From positions 37,272,747-37,336,746 of the forward strand of contig NC_091941.1 in NCBI RefSeq assembly GCF_041260155.1: 64,000 nt of DNA. The letters are read 5' to 3'. Positions 10,617-22,080 of this stretch are shown here, one piece after another (the stretch's first letter is position 1; each line of letters opens with the position of its first letter). The DNA comes from Ptychodera flava. Its lineage: Eukaryota; Hemichordata; Enteropneusta; Ptychoderidae. The notes under the pieces are model-generated. The model was not told the origin of the DNA. It saw only the letters and a program-made list of their open reading frames with translations, and did no database searches. Both the position numbers and the translations under genes were made by a program.

Positions 10617-13065
10617 GTTGTTGTTGTTGTATTTTATTTATTTAAGTGTCCTATGTGGACTTATTCACCATTTAAATAAATTACAATGAAATGTTTTCTA
10701 TTGCCACATCCAGCCCGCTGGGCTTATAAGACACGTTGAATACCACATTGAAGACAAAAAAGGATACATTATTTGTAAAGTGTGCTTTTCCTTCTCGAAA
10801 ATGTCCTATAAATGTAGTCTGCTACATTATTATAGAATTTTGTCATAAGTATACATAACTTGTTATCGTTGCTTAAGTCATTAAAATGTGGCATATCAGT
10901 CAATATCTTGTCTAAAAGTGACTTACGGTAATCTTTATACAGAGTACATTGAAACAAAAAATGAAATTCATCTTCAACATGAAGAGGACAGAATTCGCAT
11001 AACGTTCAACTGCAAGATTACTGAATCTCCCAGTTTCTATTTTAAGTTGGAGTATGCCCGTCCTAACTTGGGCCATGAGAGACCGCTTCGCACGAGACAT
11101 ACAACCTGTCAAATACATTTCTTTTCCGTATTCCTTTTTAAAAATACAATACGTCCTTAATTTTGACTTTTGTTGCACATCTAGTTCCCATTTTCTAGCA
11201 TGAAAAATTCTTAACAATTCACGAGCTTCTTCTAATTTTATCACTTCTCGGTTCACAAATCTATTTTGAAAGCCAATTTCTGAGAGAACACTTTTTATAT
11301 CGTTAGACCAATTTTTTGTCTGCGAAGCATAATCCCACAGAAAAACTGATTTCGTTATTCTGTTGTCTGGTGTTTTCAACAGTCTATTCCAGAAACGTAA
11401 CATATCAAGCTTTCGACGAAAACTTGGGTTATCCCAACCCATATCTCCATTTAAAGCCAACTTTGGTGCATATTTATGTACACCCATGAAATATCTCAAT
11501 GCTCGATCTTGTATTGTGTCACAGTTTTTAAACTGACCAAATCCCATATCCCCGCACAGTAGTCCAAATTGGAACAACACAGGAATTATACAAGGTAGAA
11601 AAAGTATTGTAATGGAAATCCTTAAATCTATGGATTTTAGAAATAACAGCTCCTAAAAGCCCTTCCTGCTGAATTGCATAAGATTTTTGCCGTTACTTCG
11701 TAATCTAAAAACTCATTGAAAACCAGACCTAGATATTTATACTGAGACACTGTTTCTAAATTCCGTCCTTCATATTTAAAAATAAAATTTGACAGCCTGA
11801 CATTTTTATTTCTAAAATGAACAACTTGTGTTTTGTTTTCGTTTACTACCATACGCCATTTCTTGCACCAATTTTCTAGACACTCAACAGCCTTTTGGAG
11901 ATTTTCTTCATTTTCAGCAAGAATGACTATATCATCTGCGTACAGCAGAATTGCAACCTCTCGGTCACCAACTGGAACTCCAATATGGAGGTTGTTAACC
12001 TCTTTAACAAAATCATTCAGATAAATAGAAAAGAGTGTAGGAGACAATACATCTCCCTGTCTAACACCAGAATCTGTTGAGAGCCAAGGGGAAAGCAAAC
12101 CATTTACATTAACACAAAAAGTGGGTTCTCATAGAAACTCTTAATTGCCTTGTACAATTTGCCTGAAAAACCATTTTCAATTTACTTAAAGAACAACATA
12201 TCTCTGTTTACCCAATCAAACGCTTTTTTCATATCTATAAAAGCTGCAAATGTGGGCAAACCTGACGCTTTTCTATTTCTGATAATACTTGTCATAACAT
12301 AAATGTGGTCGATACAGGCCCTACCTTTCCTAAAACCATTTTGCTCATCGACTAAAATATTTTCTGCGTCAAACAAGTCTATTATTTATAATCCCAGAAT
12401 ACAATTTACTCACAGTTGACAGAAGGCTTACTCCTCGATAATTTAAAGGAACTCGGGGATCATTCAATGCATTTTTGGGTATTGGTTTGATTATAGCTTT
12501 TCTCCACATACTAGGTATTTTTCCAAAATTAAAATAAAGTTGAAATAACTTGTGAAGCAATTTAATTGCAGTTGCATTTTTGAAAATCTCATAAGGAAGT
12601 TTGTCAACGCCAACTGCTTTATTGAGTTTTGACTTATTTACTACATTCGTTACCTCTTGAAGTGAAATATCACAATTCAATAGGGGGTTAACATGATTAC
12701 TGTCTAACTGCCATTCCAACTGATTTTTACAACTTAAAATATGTTGGTAGAAGTCCTCATCGAATCCAGTGTCTCCCATGACAGAAAGGCTATAGAGATC
12801 TTCAAAGTCAGATTTCCATTTATTTAAAACTGAATTAACATCTGTTGTGACGCTATTGTTTTCTGCGTAAACCTCCCATGGAATATCATTTTTTGTTCTA
12901 GGACCCAATTTATTAATGTGACTCCAAAACTCAGTTGGATTCTGTGTGTTTAAATTTTCAATATCCATCATAACCTATCTTTGGTATGACCTCTTCAGCT
13001 TTCTGTAAAATTTGTTAAATGGTAGTAAATTCTTTCTGAGTGTTGAGTAGGCTGGACGAAGTCTA
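10617..13065 (-). mobile_element. 5'-truncated, decayed LINE (non-LTR retrotransposon)
   Basis: A minus-strand non-LTR element about 2.4 kb long. Its 5' end is truncated near 13065, inside the segment before the RT domain (LRPAYSTLRKNLLPFNKFY). Its 3' end is a (CAA)n tail, read on the + strand as GTTGTTGTTGTTG at about 10617-10630. The ORF2 remains are listed separately. Truncation at the 5' end and a simple-repeat tail are typical of LINE insertions. The clade (CR1/L2/Jockey-like or another) cannot be fixed without a tree. Confidence 0.85.
10769..12990 (-). pseudogene. LINE ORF2 remains: reverse transcriptase and C-terminal Cys/His region
   Basis: Fragments in several frames, in order on the minus strand. 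12971-12369 holds the RT N-terminus (VGVDKLPYEIFK and KPIPKN). 12376-12182 holds RT motifs NGFRKGRACIDHIY and AFIDMKKAFDWVNRDML. 12098-11637 holds GVRQGDVLSPTLFSIYLND and the catalytic YADDIVIL. 11580-10912 holds the thumb and connection region. 10957-10769 holds FQCTLYKDYRKS, the end of a C-terminal zinc-knuckle-like region (EFCP-EDEFHF type). At least four frameshifts or stops separate the blocks, so no functional product is expected. No endonuclease domain remains, consistent with 5' truncation. Confidence 0.85.
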
Positions 13066-15734
13066 TTTCAAACATTCCATATCTCCATGTCATACAGTTT
13101 CATGATAGAGATACTAAGTTAACGTACTGCTTGGAAAACTTTCGAATTTACTGAATCGTTCATGACAAATAGAAGAATATTTGTATGTCGATCCATACAT
13201 CTTGGGTATGCGATGGGGCGGTGAACAACCTAGGCGTCAAAACACCTGTAGTTGTGTTTTCTAATGTTTATTTTAATGTTTCAAAGCATTTTCGCAGTTT
13301 TTATGCCCATCTGCATCGAAGAGTAGTAAAACTCACGGGAAAAGAAAAGTGTAAAAGAAACTCACGCGTACGTTTACCAGTAATATCGGGCATTGCGTGC
13401 ATGATACAGAGGTAATTCACACCTTGTATGTGTTTTACACAGCCTCTTTTCAATGTCTCCATACACTGAACCACAGAGAGGGAGGCAGACAGATAGACAG
13501 ACAGACATGCAGACAGACAGACAGACAGACAGACTGAGAATATGCATGAATGCGAGGTGAGACCAACGAGTCACGAAAGTCTACCTCGACATTTATAATT
13601 GCCACCATGTACTGCCTCCAAAGGCTTGATATAACACAAAGAGCCTGTCAATGTAGATGTTTGCGTTTCTCAACCTACATGGTACATTGCAACATTTAAA
13701 CAACAAATAACAGGAACAAATAGGCCACGAGTCGAGACAGCATATCAACTGTTTCTATATGGAACTGTCTCTTGTGAAAGCACTATACCCTCATTTAGAC
13801 ATATACATGAATTCACCAGTCGGTAACTCGAACAGGTGACTACAGATTGCTATGGCCGTATAGGGGCTTGACAAACTACAAACAGGAAAACAGTCGCCGA
13901 ATCATTTTTCAATTTTATAGTTGATGTAAGTGGACTAGTCAAAACGTGATATAATGAGAAATATGACGAGCATTGTTCGGTATTTACCTTCATTGGTTGC
14001 AATGCGATGTTACGTACACCGTATACGTGCATCGAGAGCGGACGCAATGGTACATTCAACTGAGGCTGGCAAAGACATAGCACGTTCCTCTCCATACGAT
14101 ATTGATCGGGTCATTTAAAACGTTTAAAGGGGAAAGCTGTCAAAAGCACGGCAAATCAGCCAGCGGCAATATCGAGTGAAGAAAACGAAAATAGAGGACA
14201 GCAAACGGTGTAGTTATCGTATAGACAATGAAAAAACACGCATGATTCGTGACTGTGCGTTCATTTATTTGTTCAATCAAAAATAAATATCATCGTTTAC
14301 AGAAAAAAAACGGACCGAGAAAAGTGATCCGATATCTGATTCGTGACTACAAGCAAAATCACTTTAAAGTACCAAAAACATCACAATATCACAAATAAAC
14401 TCTTGCTATGAAATGTTCAAGCAATATGACGGCGTATTTTAAGCCTGCTAGTCATACTTTCACAATTACTTGACGTTTACAAACAAGGACTAAACTATGT
14501 GCAGCATTCGGGTCCAAATGCCATTCTCTACCGACACACTGATCACGCTGACCATCTTGCATGTGATATCATAGGGTATTACACAAATGTCAGGTCCCCA
14601 GGGTTAGGGGTGTCTTGGTCTCAGCAAAGTTCTTCCTGCTATGGTTTATTTGTTACTTTAATACCTTTGACTATGATGTGTATTGCAAATAAAGATTTAT
14701 ACTACTAACCTTTGGTGTTTTTGTCTTATGTTAGCACTGGTTTAGTAACGATTTCTTGTTTTCCTTTGCCGTGCCATGTAGGCTACTTGTCCTTTGACAA
14801 TCTTACGCGAAGTTTGTTACTGCGTTATGCATTTGATTGCCTAATGCGCCAAAGCAAGCAAGGGTAAATTACTAATCTGTGGACACTGTCTCCAGATTAT
14901 CACCGGATTAACTGTGACAAAGTCAACAACGAACGCACCAGCAAGGTATAACCATAGAAAGAAGAACCTTGTGCTGAGACCAAGACATCCCTACCCAACC
15001 CTACCCATGGGGACGGACATTTGTTCAATACCCTATGGTGATACACGCTGTGATAGATACACGTACCTATGTAAAACGATCGATCCTAGAAACTAACTGT
15101 CTGCATGTAATACCGCTATGGCTGATGACGTCATAGTCATTTTCTACAAAATAGGCCTAACCATTTTTATCGAAAAGAGCAGCCCTGAAATCAGTCTATG
15201 ATGAACGGACCCGATCGAGAGAATGATATAGACACTCATGAAAATGAATACGAAATTTTATGGATTTTTAATGCACAGTTGAACAAATTGACATGTGCAG
15301 TATTACCGCTAACATGAATGCACTTGACATCACTGAATTCTCCACCAAAAGTCAAGGAAACATTGATTAGGACAAGGAGAATTGTCATTATATTACCATG
15401 TCCTGCCTGTCGCATTTTGATTGGTCGAGCTGAACCACGTGACTGACACAAATACACAGTAATGGTCTGTTTGCATGCCCGTGAATATGAATAATAAAAT
15501 TGACAACTCAAAGTATCGTAACTTTGCAGCTCAAACGTAAATCATAATCAATCACAAAATAAAATGGAGCACTTGTAGGCCAAGTTGAGATACTTTGTTT
15601 CTGAAAACATCTCTGCATTTGCCAATTTTTTACAGCGCGCGTGACGGTGCGTCGAGTATTGCTCAGTTCTGGGGCCCAGTTGTCGTTCGCTCTGGAAATT
15701 TTCGCAATTTTTGACATTTTCTTCAGTTCGTTGA
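13066..15734. other. Intergenic, nothing recognised
   Basis: No gene family was recognised on either strand. A GACA microsatellite is listed separately. Confidence 0.45.
13485..13534. repeat. (GACA)n microsatellite, imperfect
   Basis: About 50 bp of GACA/GATA units. Confidence 0.9.
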
Positions 15735-15913
15735 TAATATAATGGAAATAACAGACTCCGCTCTGACCATTAACGTTTATTTATAGGCGCGGGCTCGAGG
15801 AAAGCCAAATTAACGGGCTCGGCAAGCCTCGCCCGTTAATTTTTGGCTTTCCTCTCGCCCTGCCCATAAATTAACGTTAATGGTCAGCGCGTCGCCCGTT
15901 ATTTCTATAATAG
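15735..15913. mobile_element. Foldback (palindromic) MITE-like element
   Basis: About 180 bp that fold on themselves. GGAAATAAC...GACCATTAACGT...GAAAGCCAAATTAACGGGC is mirrored by GCCCGTTAATTTTTGGCTTTC...ACGTTAATGGTC...GTTATTTC. The loop is about 12 nt near 15824. No ORF is present. Terminal flanks are AT-rich, so the target duplication is not clear. Confidence 0.7.
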
Positions 15914-16199
15914 CTAAAATACACCTACATTCATCAAGCAAATCTCATTCTTAGATAGTAAAGGTTACCTTTTTTTCCTTTTCTATTAAAACTTTACAAT
16001 TTTCGTTAATCGTCTTCCGAAGAGCATCGTCACTAAATATCGCTAATAGAAACTTTATTTCTGATATTATATGTTTAACGATAATTAAATACCCGTTTCT
16101 TGTCTCGATATGTCCACGCTTAGTGAGTGACAGCGGGGAATTTGACATAACAGCTAACATTGACCCTGAATCAAGAGTTTACAATCAAAAACTGGCTGA

Positions 16200-16286
<87 letters not shown>

Positions 16287-16604
16287 CACCCAAAGGCCAT
16301 GAGTGGTGTCTATTCAAAGTCAGTATGGTGACATGTTTCGAGCTTACATAATGAAATAAAATTTACCCTGGTACTTTCTTGATTCAGATGTCAGTGCAAG
16401 GAAGTTTAACAGTGTCCGAAAGCAGAGACAAGATGCAAATTATCATCTCATTCTGATTTGGTCAGTTATTTTCACAAAAAATAAGCTATTTGTGCTAGTT
16501 GGTTCACGAGATGGGATAGCATCTGACCAAATATCAACTTTTGTAACATGAAAATATGCAGATTTTTATGTGGGGCAGATAGGTATATGGGGCTCATCGA
16601 CTTT
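15914..16604. other. Flank of the GPCR gene, with CT microsatellite
   Basis: Lies downstream of the minus-strand GPCR. Apart from the (TC)n tract, nothing was recognised. Confidence 0.4.
16202..16281. repeat. (TC)n microsatellite
   Basis: Eighty bp of uninterrupted TC. The apparent poly-Leu/Ser peptides it encodes are artefacts. Confidence 0.98.
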
Positions 16605-17660
16605 TTAAATATGACCACCTCTGCCGGCGACGGCCGGTACAACGTTTGGCGGATTCGTTCGCCCACCAGTCATACTGGCCGAGTCTTGCCCGGTCGACTT
16701 TGGACCGATCGAATTCTTCGTCAGACACCAACAAAAAGTTCGAAGGAAGTTCATTCGAAATTGTCTGTACTTAAAAATGTAGATGATCGGGTTGAGTATT
16801 GAGTTTGCAAACGCTAAGAGAACTAAAGCATTGAAGTAGGTGGCCGTATACTCGACGGAAACGCCGACATTGACGCACAGAAACAAGAAACTGTCCGGGG
16901 TCCAGCAAACGGCGTAACAGAGAATGACCAGGTAAAGTGTCTTCACCACCCTCCGTCTTGCTCTGAGGTTTGTTTCTGACTGCGGTATACTTGTCCCGTC
17001 GCCAATGTTCGAAATCTTTGCTCCAAGTCGGCGCTGTATCTTGAAACAAGCCCAGGCTAGAAGTATCATTGGCAGCAGGAAAGTGACAACGAAGTTAAAC
17101 ACCCCGAGGAAAACGCCGACGGCTGGTTCGCTGTAGACGAACAAATAGCAGTCGCCATCGTCCGCCTTACCGTGGTATTGAACGAAAACTAACTCAATGA
17201 GCAGGGACAGAATCCATGACACTGCCACTGTGGAGATGATGTTCCGCTTGGTACGATATGCCGGGTACACCAACGGATGGACCACTGCCACGTAGGTTTC
17301 GTAGGTCATCAACAGGAGATTGAAAGTAGATGCTTTGATGCAGACCCAGAAAAACACAGCACTGTAGTACAACCTGCAGTAGATAATACCTGCGCTGCCG
17401 CCGGGGACCGGTATGTAAAAAGCTTGGGTGACGTACTTATTGACGATGAGCAGGAATGATACAAAGAAATCGGCAACGGCCAAGTTGAGAATGAGATAGT
17501 TAGTGAGAGTTCGCATCTTGGCAGTACTCAGAACGACGATTATTACCGACAAGTTGCCGAGTGTCCCTACGATGCCGAAGACCAGCTCAGTCAAGTATAT
17601 ATAGGGAGGCATGAGGATTTCGTAATCGCCCGCTTCGCTGATGTTAGTATACGTTGTCAT
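16605..17660 (-). CDS. Class A (rhodopsin-like) G-protein-coupled receptor, orphan
   Basis: An uninterrupted 351-codon reading frame starting at ATG 17660. The frame stays open a little further upstream, where TTGCAG at 17679-17684 could be a splice acceptor, so a 5' exon is possible. It has seven hydrophobic helices. Landmarks: N-glycosylation site NIS at residue 6; GTLGN (32-36) in TM1; LAVAD with Asp64 in TM2; Cys95, pairing with Cys171 of ECL2; CWTP (252-255) in TM6; NPIIY (290-294) in TM7; Cys310/312 as a likely palmitoylation site. The helix-3 motif reads ETY (121-123) followed by VAVVHP, so the usual DRY/ERY arginine is Thr. The ligand is unknown; the general look is that of the expanded peptide/amine-like orphan receptors of marine invertebrates. 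Plasma-membrane location is inferred. Confidence 0.93.
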   Translation of the reverse strand: MTTYTNISEAGDYEILMPPYIYLTELVFGIVGTLGNLSVIIVVLSTAKMRTLTNYLILNLAVADFFVSFLLIVNKYVTQAFYIPVPGGSAGIIYCRLYYSAVFFWVCIKASTFNLLLMTYETYVAVVHPLVYPAYRTKRNIISTVAVSWILSLLIELVFVQYHGKADDGDCYLFVYSEPAVGVFLGVFNFVVTFLLPMILLAWACFKIQRRLGAKISNIGDGTSIPQSETNLRARRRVVKTLYLVILCYAVCWTPDSFLFLCVNVGVSVEYTATYFNALVLLAFANSILNPIIYIFKYRQFRMNFLRTFCWCLTKNSIGPKSTGQDSASMTGGRTNPPNVVPAVAGRGGHI

Positions 17661-19990
17661 TGCGAGAAGCCCAGGTATCTGCAACGGATAGAAGAAGAAA
17701 CTGCTTGTTTAGTCAAATATCTGGACCGCTATCCATGATATGGGAAAACGTCAAGGGCAAAGACAAAATTTCTTTCGGATTCCCTGATCTTGGAAGGTTT
17801 GCGTTTTCACAATATTTGCACGACTGTAGAAACAGGTACACAATTTATAGGGAAAATCGTAAACGTAATAAGCTATCTACCCGAAAGAAATTGTCCTGAG
17901 ATTCTAAATTTCCTTGGGGAATTTTCTCCGGGGGAACACTTTCAAGCGGATTATGTTGTCTATGGACTCACAGCTAGCTGCACAATTTGTTTGGATGTTT
18001 TGTCTCCTTTACATGTAAAAGTTATGATCACTGTGAGACACTGACAGGTACCACAATGCCGATGCATTCTGTATTTATGTATCGTAGATGTTGACGAATG
18101 ATTCGAAGTTCGAGCTGTCATATATGTGGACGATATGTCGATAAAAAATTGTATAACTGTCTAAATTGTTCAAATTCACGTAAACACTTTTATGACCATG
18201 CATTCAGTTGAGAGAAGAGATGGAGTCGAAAATTAAATTTCAATTACCGCCTCTGGCATACAGTTGCACTTTTATAGACTAAGTGGAATTTTAGTCCACA
18301 GGAAAAGCGATGATGACGTCGTAACTTGGCAACACAAATGGCGTATCTAAGAGACTAGCCCGACATACATAAATTAAATAAGCAATTGCCAGTGGAATTA
18401 AAAAACAATCAGGTATTTATACATTAGGTAGTTATTCTTCAAATACATTTAGCTCATTGGTAAACTTATCCGCTTGAAAATATAATAAAGCATAAAAAAT
18501 TCTGATTTGGCGTATTTTTATTATCAGTGAATAATACAAACCGAACTTGCAGGGTTTGTTATGGGGGAATGTAATTATGCACAGATTTAAGTCAATGTTT
18601 GTGAAATATGTTTGTTTGGTGTTTTGAATGCAACACTTCCCTGTCCATTTTGTCGAGAAAGCATTGTGTAAATATGTAAAGCAAAGCGTGTATAGCTATC
18701 GTTTGCTGTCCCACCGCATCCCATTTTCGAAGGAAACTCGTACATACACATACATACATACATACATACATACATACATACATACATACATACATACATA
18801 CATACATACATACATACATACATACATACGCACAAGGGTGGCGAATTTCCCTGTAAAAGATTAAAATTAATAGGCGTTGCGAATTCCCTCTGAATTCTTT
18901 AAAATAATTAACATCGGGTAGTAAAACAAATTAAAACGCTTCAATTGTAAAGTCGAGTCTTCATGCTCCAGTAGACAAGAAGAAACTAGCTTGTTCTTCA
19001 AGGTAACGTCTTGGTACAGCTCTGATGGTGAACCTACTTCCATGATATGCAAACATCATCACGCGCAGAACCGCTCGCTTCTCTTAAATACTGCCAAAAG
19101 TTTCAGCTTTCCTTGACATCGAATGCCGACTTAAAGAAGGCTTTTGCAAAGATTTCGTTCCAGATTAATAATTGTTCGACTTTTTGTGGACAAATATAGG
19201 TCTAATTTGTTCAAAACATCAAACGCTAACATTGAATTGATTGAAGATTTTCCGTCTTTAATCTTTCATCTTTAGAAACTAAGCACTGATATGACACAGA
19301 ATACTCATTAAACCAGGTGGTTTATCGTATTGATAGCGATTTCCCCAAAATCGATATTTTTACATAAATGCACTCTAACAAAGAGCAATGAAGGTGGAAC
19401 CCTGATATGAAGATGTGCACAACTTTATCACCATAAAGCATCATTTCTGCATTTAATAGAAAATGATGAAATATCTTATAAAACACAATAAGTTTGTGAC
19501 AATCTTTGATCAGCAATTTTTCTGAACGGTGAATACGTACCACACCTTTAGGGGATATGATAACATTATTATTTGAAAGTTTTGTCGCTGTAGGACCTAT
19601 ATTTCGTCTTTTCTATCACGAGAGCTCGATCTAAACAAAATGTATCCTAGTAATCTATTTTAGACTGTATTCATGATGTTTAAGAAATCGATGGACGACG
19701 AAAAAACAGATATGAAGCAATCATTTGATAGATGTCCTTGTTATCGGAACTTTGGCGCAGTTATTGCTCAAGGTAGAACACACCTCGGGGAAACATATTG
19801 GTGTTGTCGAAATCTTACCATTTTGGCAGGTCGACAGCTTCTGTGGGCTCATTTCAAAGCTTGTCAAGAAAATTTAATTTTCATCAAGTGTCGTGAAAAT
19901 CGAAAATTTAATCTTTCCCGTACAATTTAAGCTGAAAACGAAGGCCAATTTGGAATATTTGAAGCTATCAATTTTGTGCAGCGTACTTCA
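17661..19990. other. 5' flank of GPCR and intergenic
   Basis: No further exon was recognised. Holds a CATA microsatellite, listed separately. Confidence 0.4.
18741..18829. repeat. (CATA)n microsatellite
   Basis: About 89 bp of CATA repeats. Confidence 0.98.
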
Positions 19991-20209
19991 CACTGCATGA
20001 AAACCCTATAATACTTACTGTATTAACATGGATTATTGCCTGTATTTTAGCTGAAGAGTGCATATACAGATGAATACAGTCAAGAATCCATTTTTTGTAT
20101 TCAGCAAGCCTGTATTCACGTGGATTCATGTGAATTCACGTGTATTATACTATAATACAGGCAACTCATTAATGTGAATTTATCTGAATTATTGGGTTTT
20201 CATGCAGTG
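19991..20209. mobile_element. MITE with 16-bp terminal inverted repeats
   Basis: CACTGCATGAAAACCC (19991-20006) is mirrored by GGGTTTTCATGCAGTG (20194-20209), a perfect 16-bp inverted repeat enclosing about 190 bp. The interior has further short GTATTCACGTG-type repeats. No ORF and no clear target duplication. Probably a non-autonomous DNA transposon. Confidence 0.75.
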
Positions 20210-20236
20210 TAAGTAATCGAAAACTTTTGCAAGGTG

Positions 20237-20252
20237 CCCCCCCCCCCCCCCC
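20237..20252. repeat. Poly-C tract
   Basis: Sixteen consecutive C; a likely sequencing-length uncertainty. Confidence 0.95.
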
Positions 20253-20268
20253 ACCGATGTCCATGTTC

Positions 20269-20769
20269 TTAACTTGGAGAATGGTTGAAACTGGTGCAAA
20301 GAGTGTCTGATTTCTGTTTTTGGATGTAATGGTGAATTACCCTGCAAAATTTCATAGACTCATTTTCATTGTGAACACAGAGTTGACAAAGCAAGACGTG
20401 ACTGTCTAATGCAAGCTCACTGTGCCGTACACTTGGATTTAAATATTGTATATGATCTTTCGTTAGATCTACATCATATATGTCATATATAAAAATACTT
20501 GCTTTCTGTCGGGTTGAGTCGCAGAGTTCGGGCATCGCTGGATGCCCTGCGGGAGAGGAGCGTCGGAGGCTGCCGAAGTGACCCCTACCCACGCAATCAC
20601 ACATCTTTGCGATTATTAGCTGCGGGTGGGTAAGCATTGGTTGCAAGTACATTTTTTTGCCCTTCCAGTCACAGTAGGACAGCCAAACTCTCTTGACGTA
20701 TTGCCGATATAACTGTCTTGAAAAGTGATAAAATTGCGAGGCAAAAAGGTCAGGGTCAGAACCGATCAT
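20269..20769 (-). CDS. Unrecognised 166-codon open frame
   Basis: An uninterrupted ATG-initiated frame (ATG at 20769) in AT-rich DNA where stops are frequent. The conceptual product has no recognised domain, signal peptide or membrane helix; it has scattered cysteines (MCDCVGRG, LLCQLCVHN). It could be an exon, a relic of a mobile element, or chance. It sits between a MITE and a poly-C tract and no partner exons were identified. Confidence 0.2.
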   Translation of the reverse strand: MIGSDPDLFASQFYHFSRQLYRQYVKRVWLSYCDWKGKKMYLQPMLTHPQLIIAKMCDCVGRGHFGSLRRSSPAGHPAMPELCDSTRQKASIFIYDIYDVDLTKDHIQYLNPSVRHSELALDSHVLLCQLCVHNENESMKFCRVIHHYIQKQKSDTLCTSFNHSPS

Positions 20770-21124
20770 CCCGAAATCCGTAATTAGCCATGTCGGGTCT
20801 GTACTGAATCTTTCAATTTCTTAAATTATTTGCTAGCACGATGTAGAATAGACGTCATAGATTAGCTCATCGCGTGATTTTCAGCGTCCCACAACTATTA
20901 GAAGTGGACATATTATACCATCGCCTGAGGTAATGTATGCACAACATAGGCCGCATCCTAGATTTAGTGATTTGGTCGGATATGCCTCGAGTCAGTAGAA
21001 AATCGGTTAAACATGCACGAAGCTGATCGATTCTAAAAAATTCCCCAGTTTTGGACCGAGAAATAGCCAGAGTATCGACATGGCTTGTAGGCGAGTCTGA
21101 GCAGTCTTTTAGAGGTAACTATAG

Positions 21125-21335
21125 CACGATTGGAACTAATTTAGGAGAATTGGATCTTTATATTTTTCGAATTTCTCAAAAGCGTTAGGTGCCCTATAGC
21201 TGAATGTTGCAATATTACAAATTACTCCTAAAAACAAGTGTATTGCTTCAAAAGAAAAACAGATGAGCTTTACATTGTTTGATTAATCCAACATTACTTC
21301 ACTATCCAATTATCCCAAATTAGCTCCTGTCGTGT
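21125..21335. mobile_element. MITE, copy 1 of the CACGATTGGAACTAATTT family
   Basis: Terminal inverted repeats CACGATTGGAACTAATTT and AAATTAGCTCCTGTCGTG. About 211 bp, non-coding. The interior (TAGCTGAATGTTGCAAT) matches the copy at 30878-31090. Confidence 0.8.
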
Positions 21336-22080
21336 TTTATTTGTTTTTGGTGTGGCGGCCACTTTATTTTGATTATTTCTGGTTACTACAGTTGTTTCGG
21401 TTTCATACAGTTTTAGAAAAAATCCTCAGATAAATATCTACAGCTCCATCACAGGAGCTAACAACTCTGCACTTTGCTTCGGGGATAAGACATTCTATTA
21501 ATAATTGGAAGTTCGCTTTTACCGGTCAATAAATCAAAGTAAATTTTTCAACCAGGAAGACGGATCATTAAAACGAATTTTGGAAAAATAGAAATATTAT
21601 TTATTTTTCGATCGTTTTAGGGTAAAAGCTGATTCTTGATCGATTTTCCAGAACGGAAATCCAAACCAGTTAATAAACTGAGCTCAGATATCGCTTAATT
21701 ACTTTTCATGCATTATGCGCTATGGTATTTGGTAATTATTTCCTGCAATCAAATAATTGCATTTCGACACGGTCATGCGTCTATTATTTATTTCACCTCT
21801 GGTGCAATCGGTAAGTTTATCGACAAAAGGTAGAACCGCATGCTCGACAAATATTTTATGCGAAAAATTGGTAACGACAACGGATATTCAGTGTTAAGCA
21901 TCGATCAAGTACACAACGCTCTGATCGAGAGTTGGATACGCTGTAATAAGGAATGTTTACGCGACGGAGGCCGCACATGCAATATTGACGCCAGATTGAG
22001 TCGATTTCAGATATGACTTTAGGGCATTAAAAGTCATTGTGTCCTTAGTCAGAAAAATGGCAAGGTCAATGATTGTGCGC

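Noticed and set aside
15236..15511. Minus-strand frame with a signal-peptide-like stretch (MTILLVLINVSLTFGGEFSD)
   Set aside because: Could be a first exon of a secreted protein, but no convincing partner exon or homologue was seen.
16160..16351. Ser/Leu repeat peptide
   Set aside because: Translation of the (TC)n microsatellite.
18587..18864. Tyr-Val-Cys-Met and Thr-Tyr-Ile-His repeat peptides
   Set aside because: Translations of the (CATA)n microsatellite on both strands.
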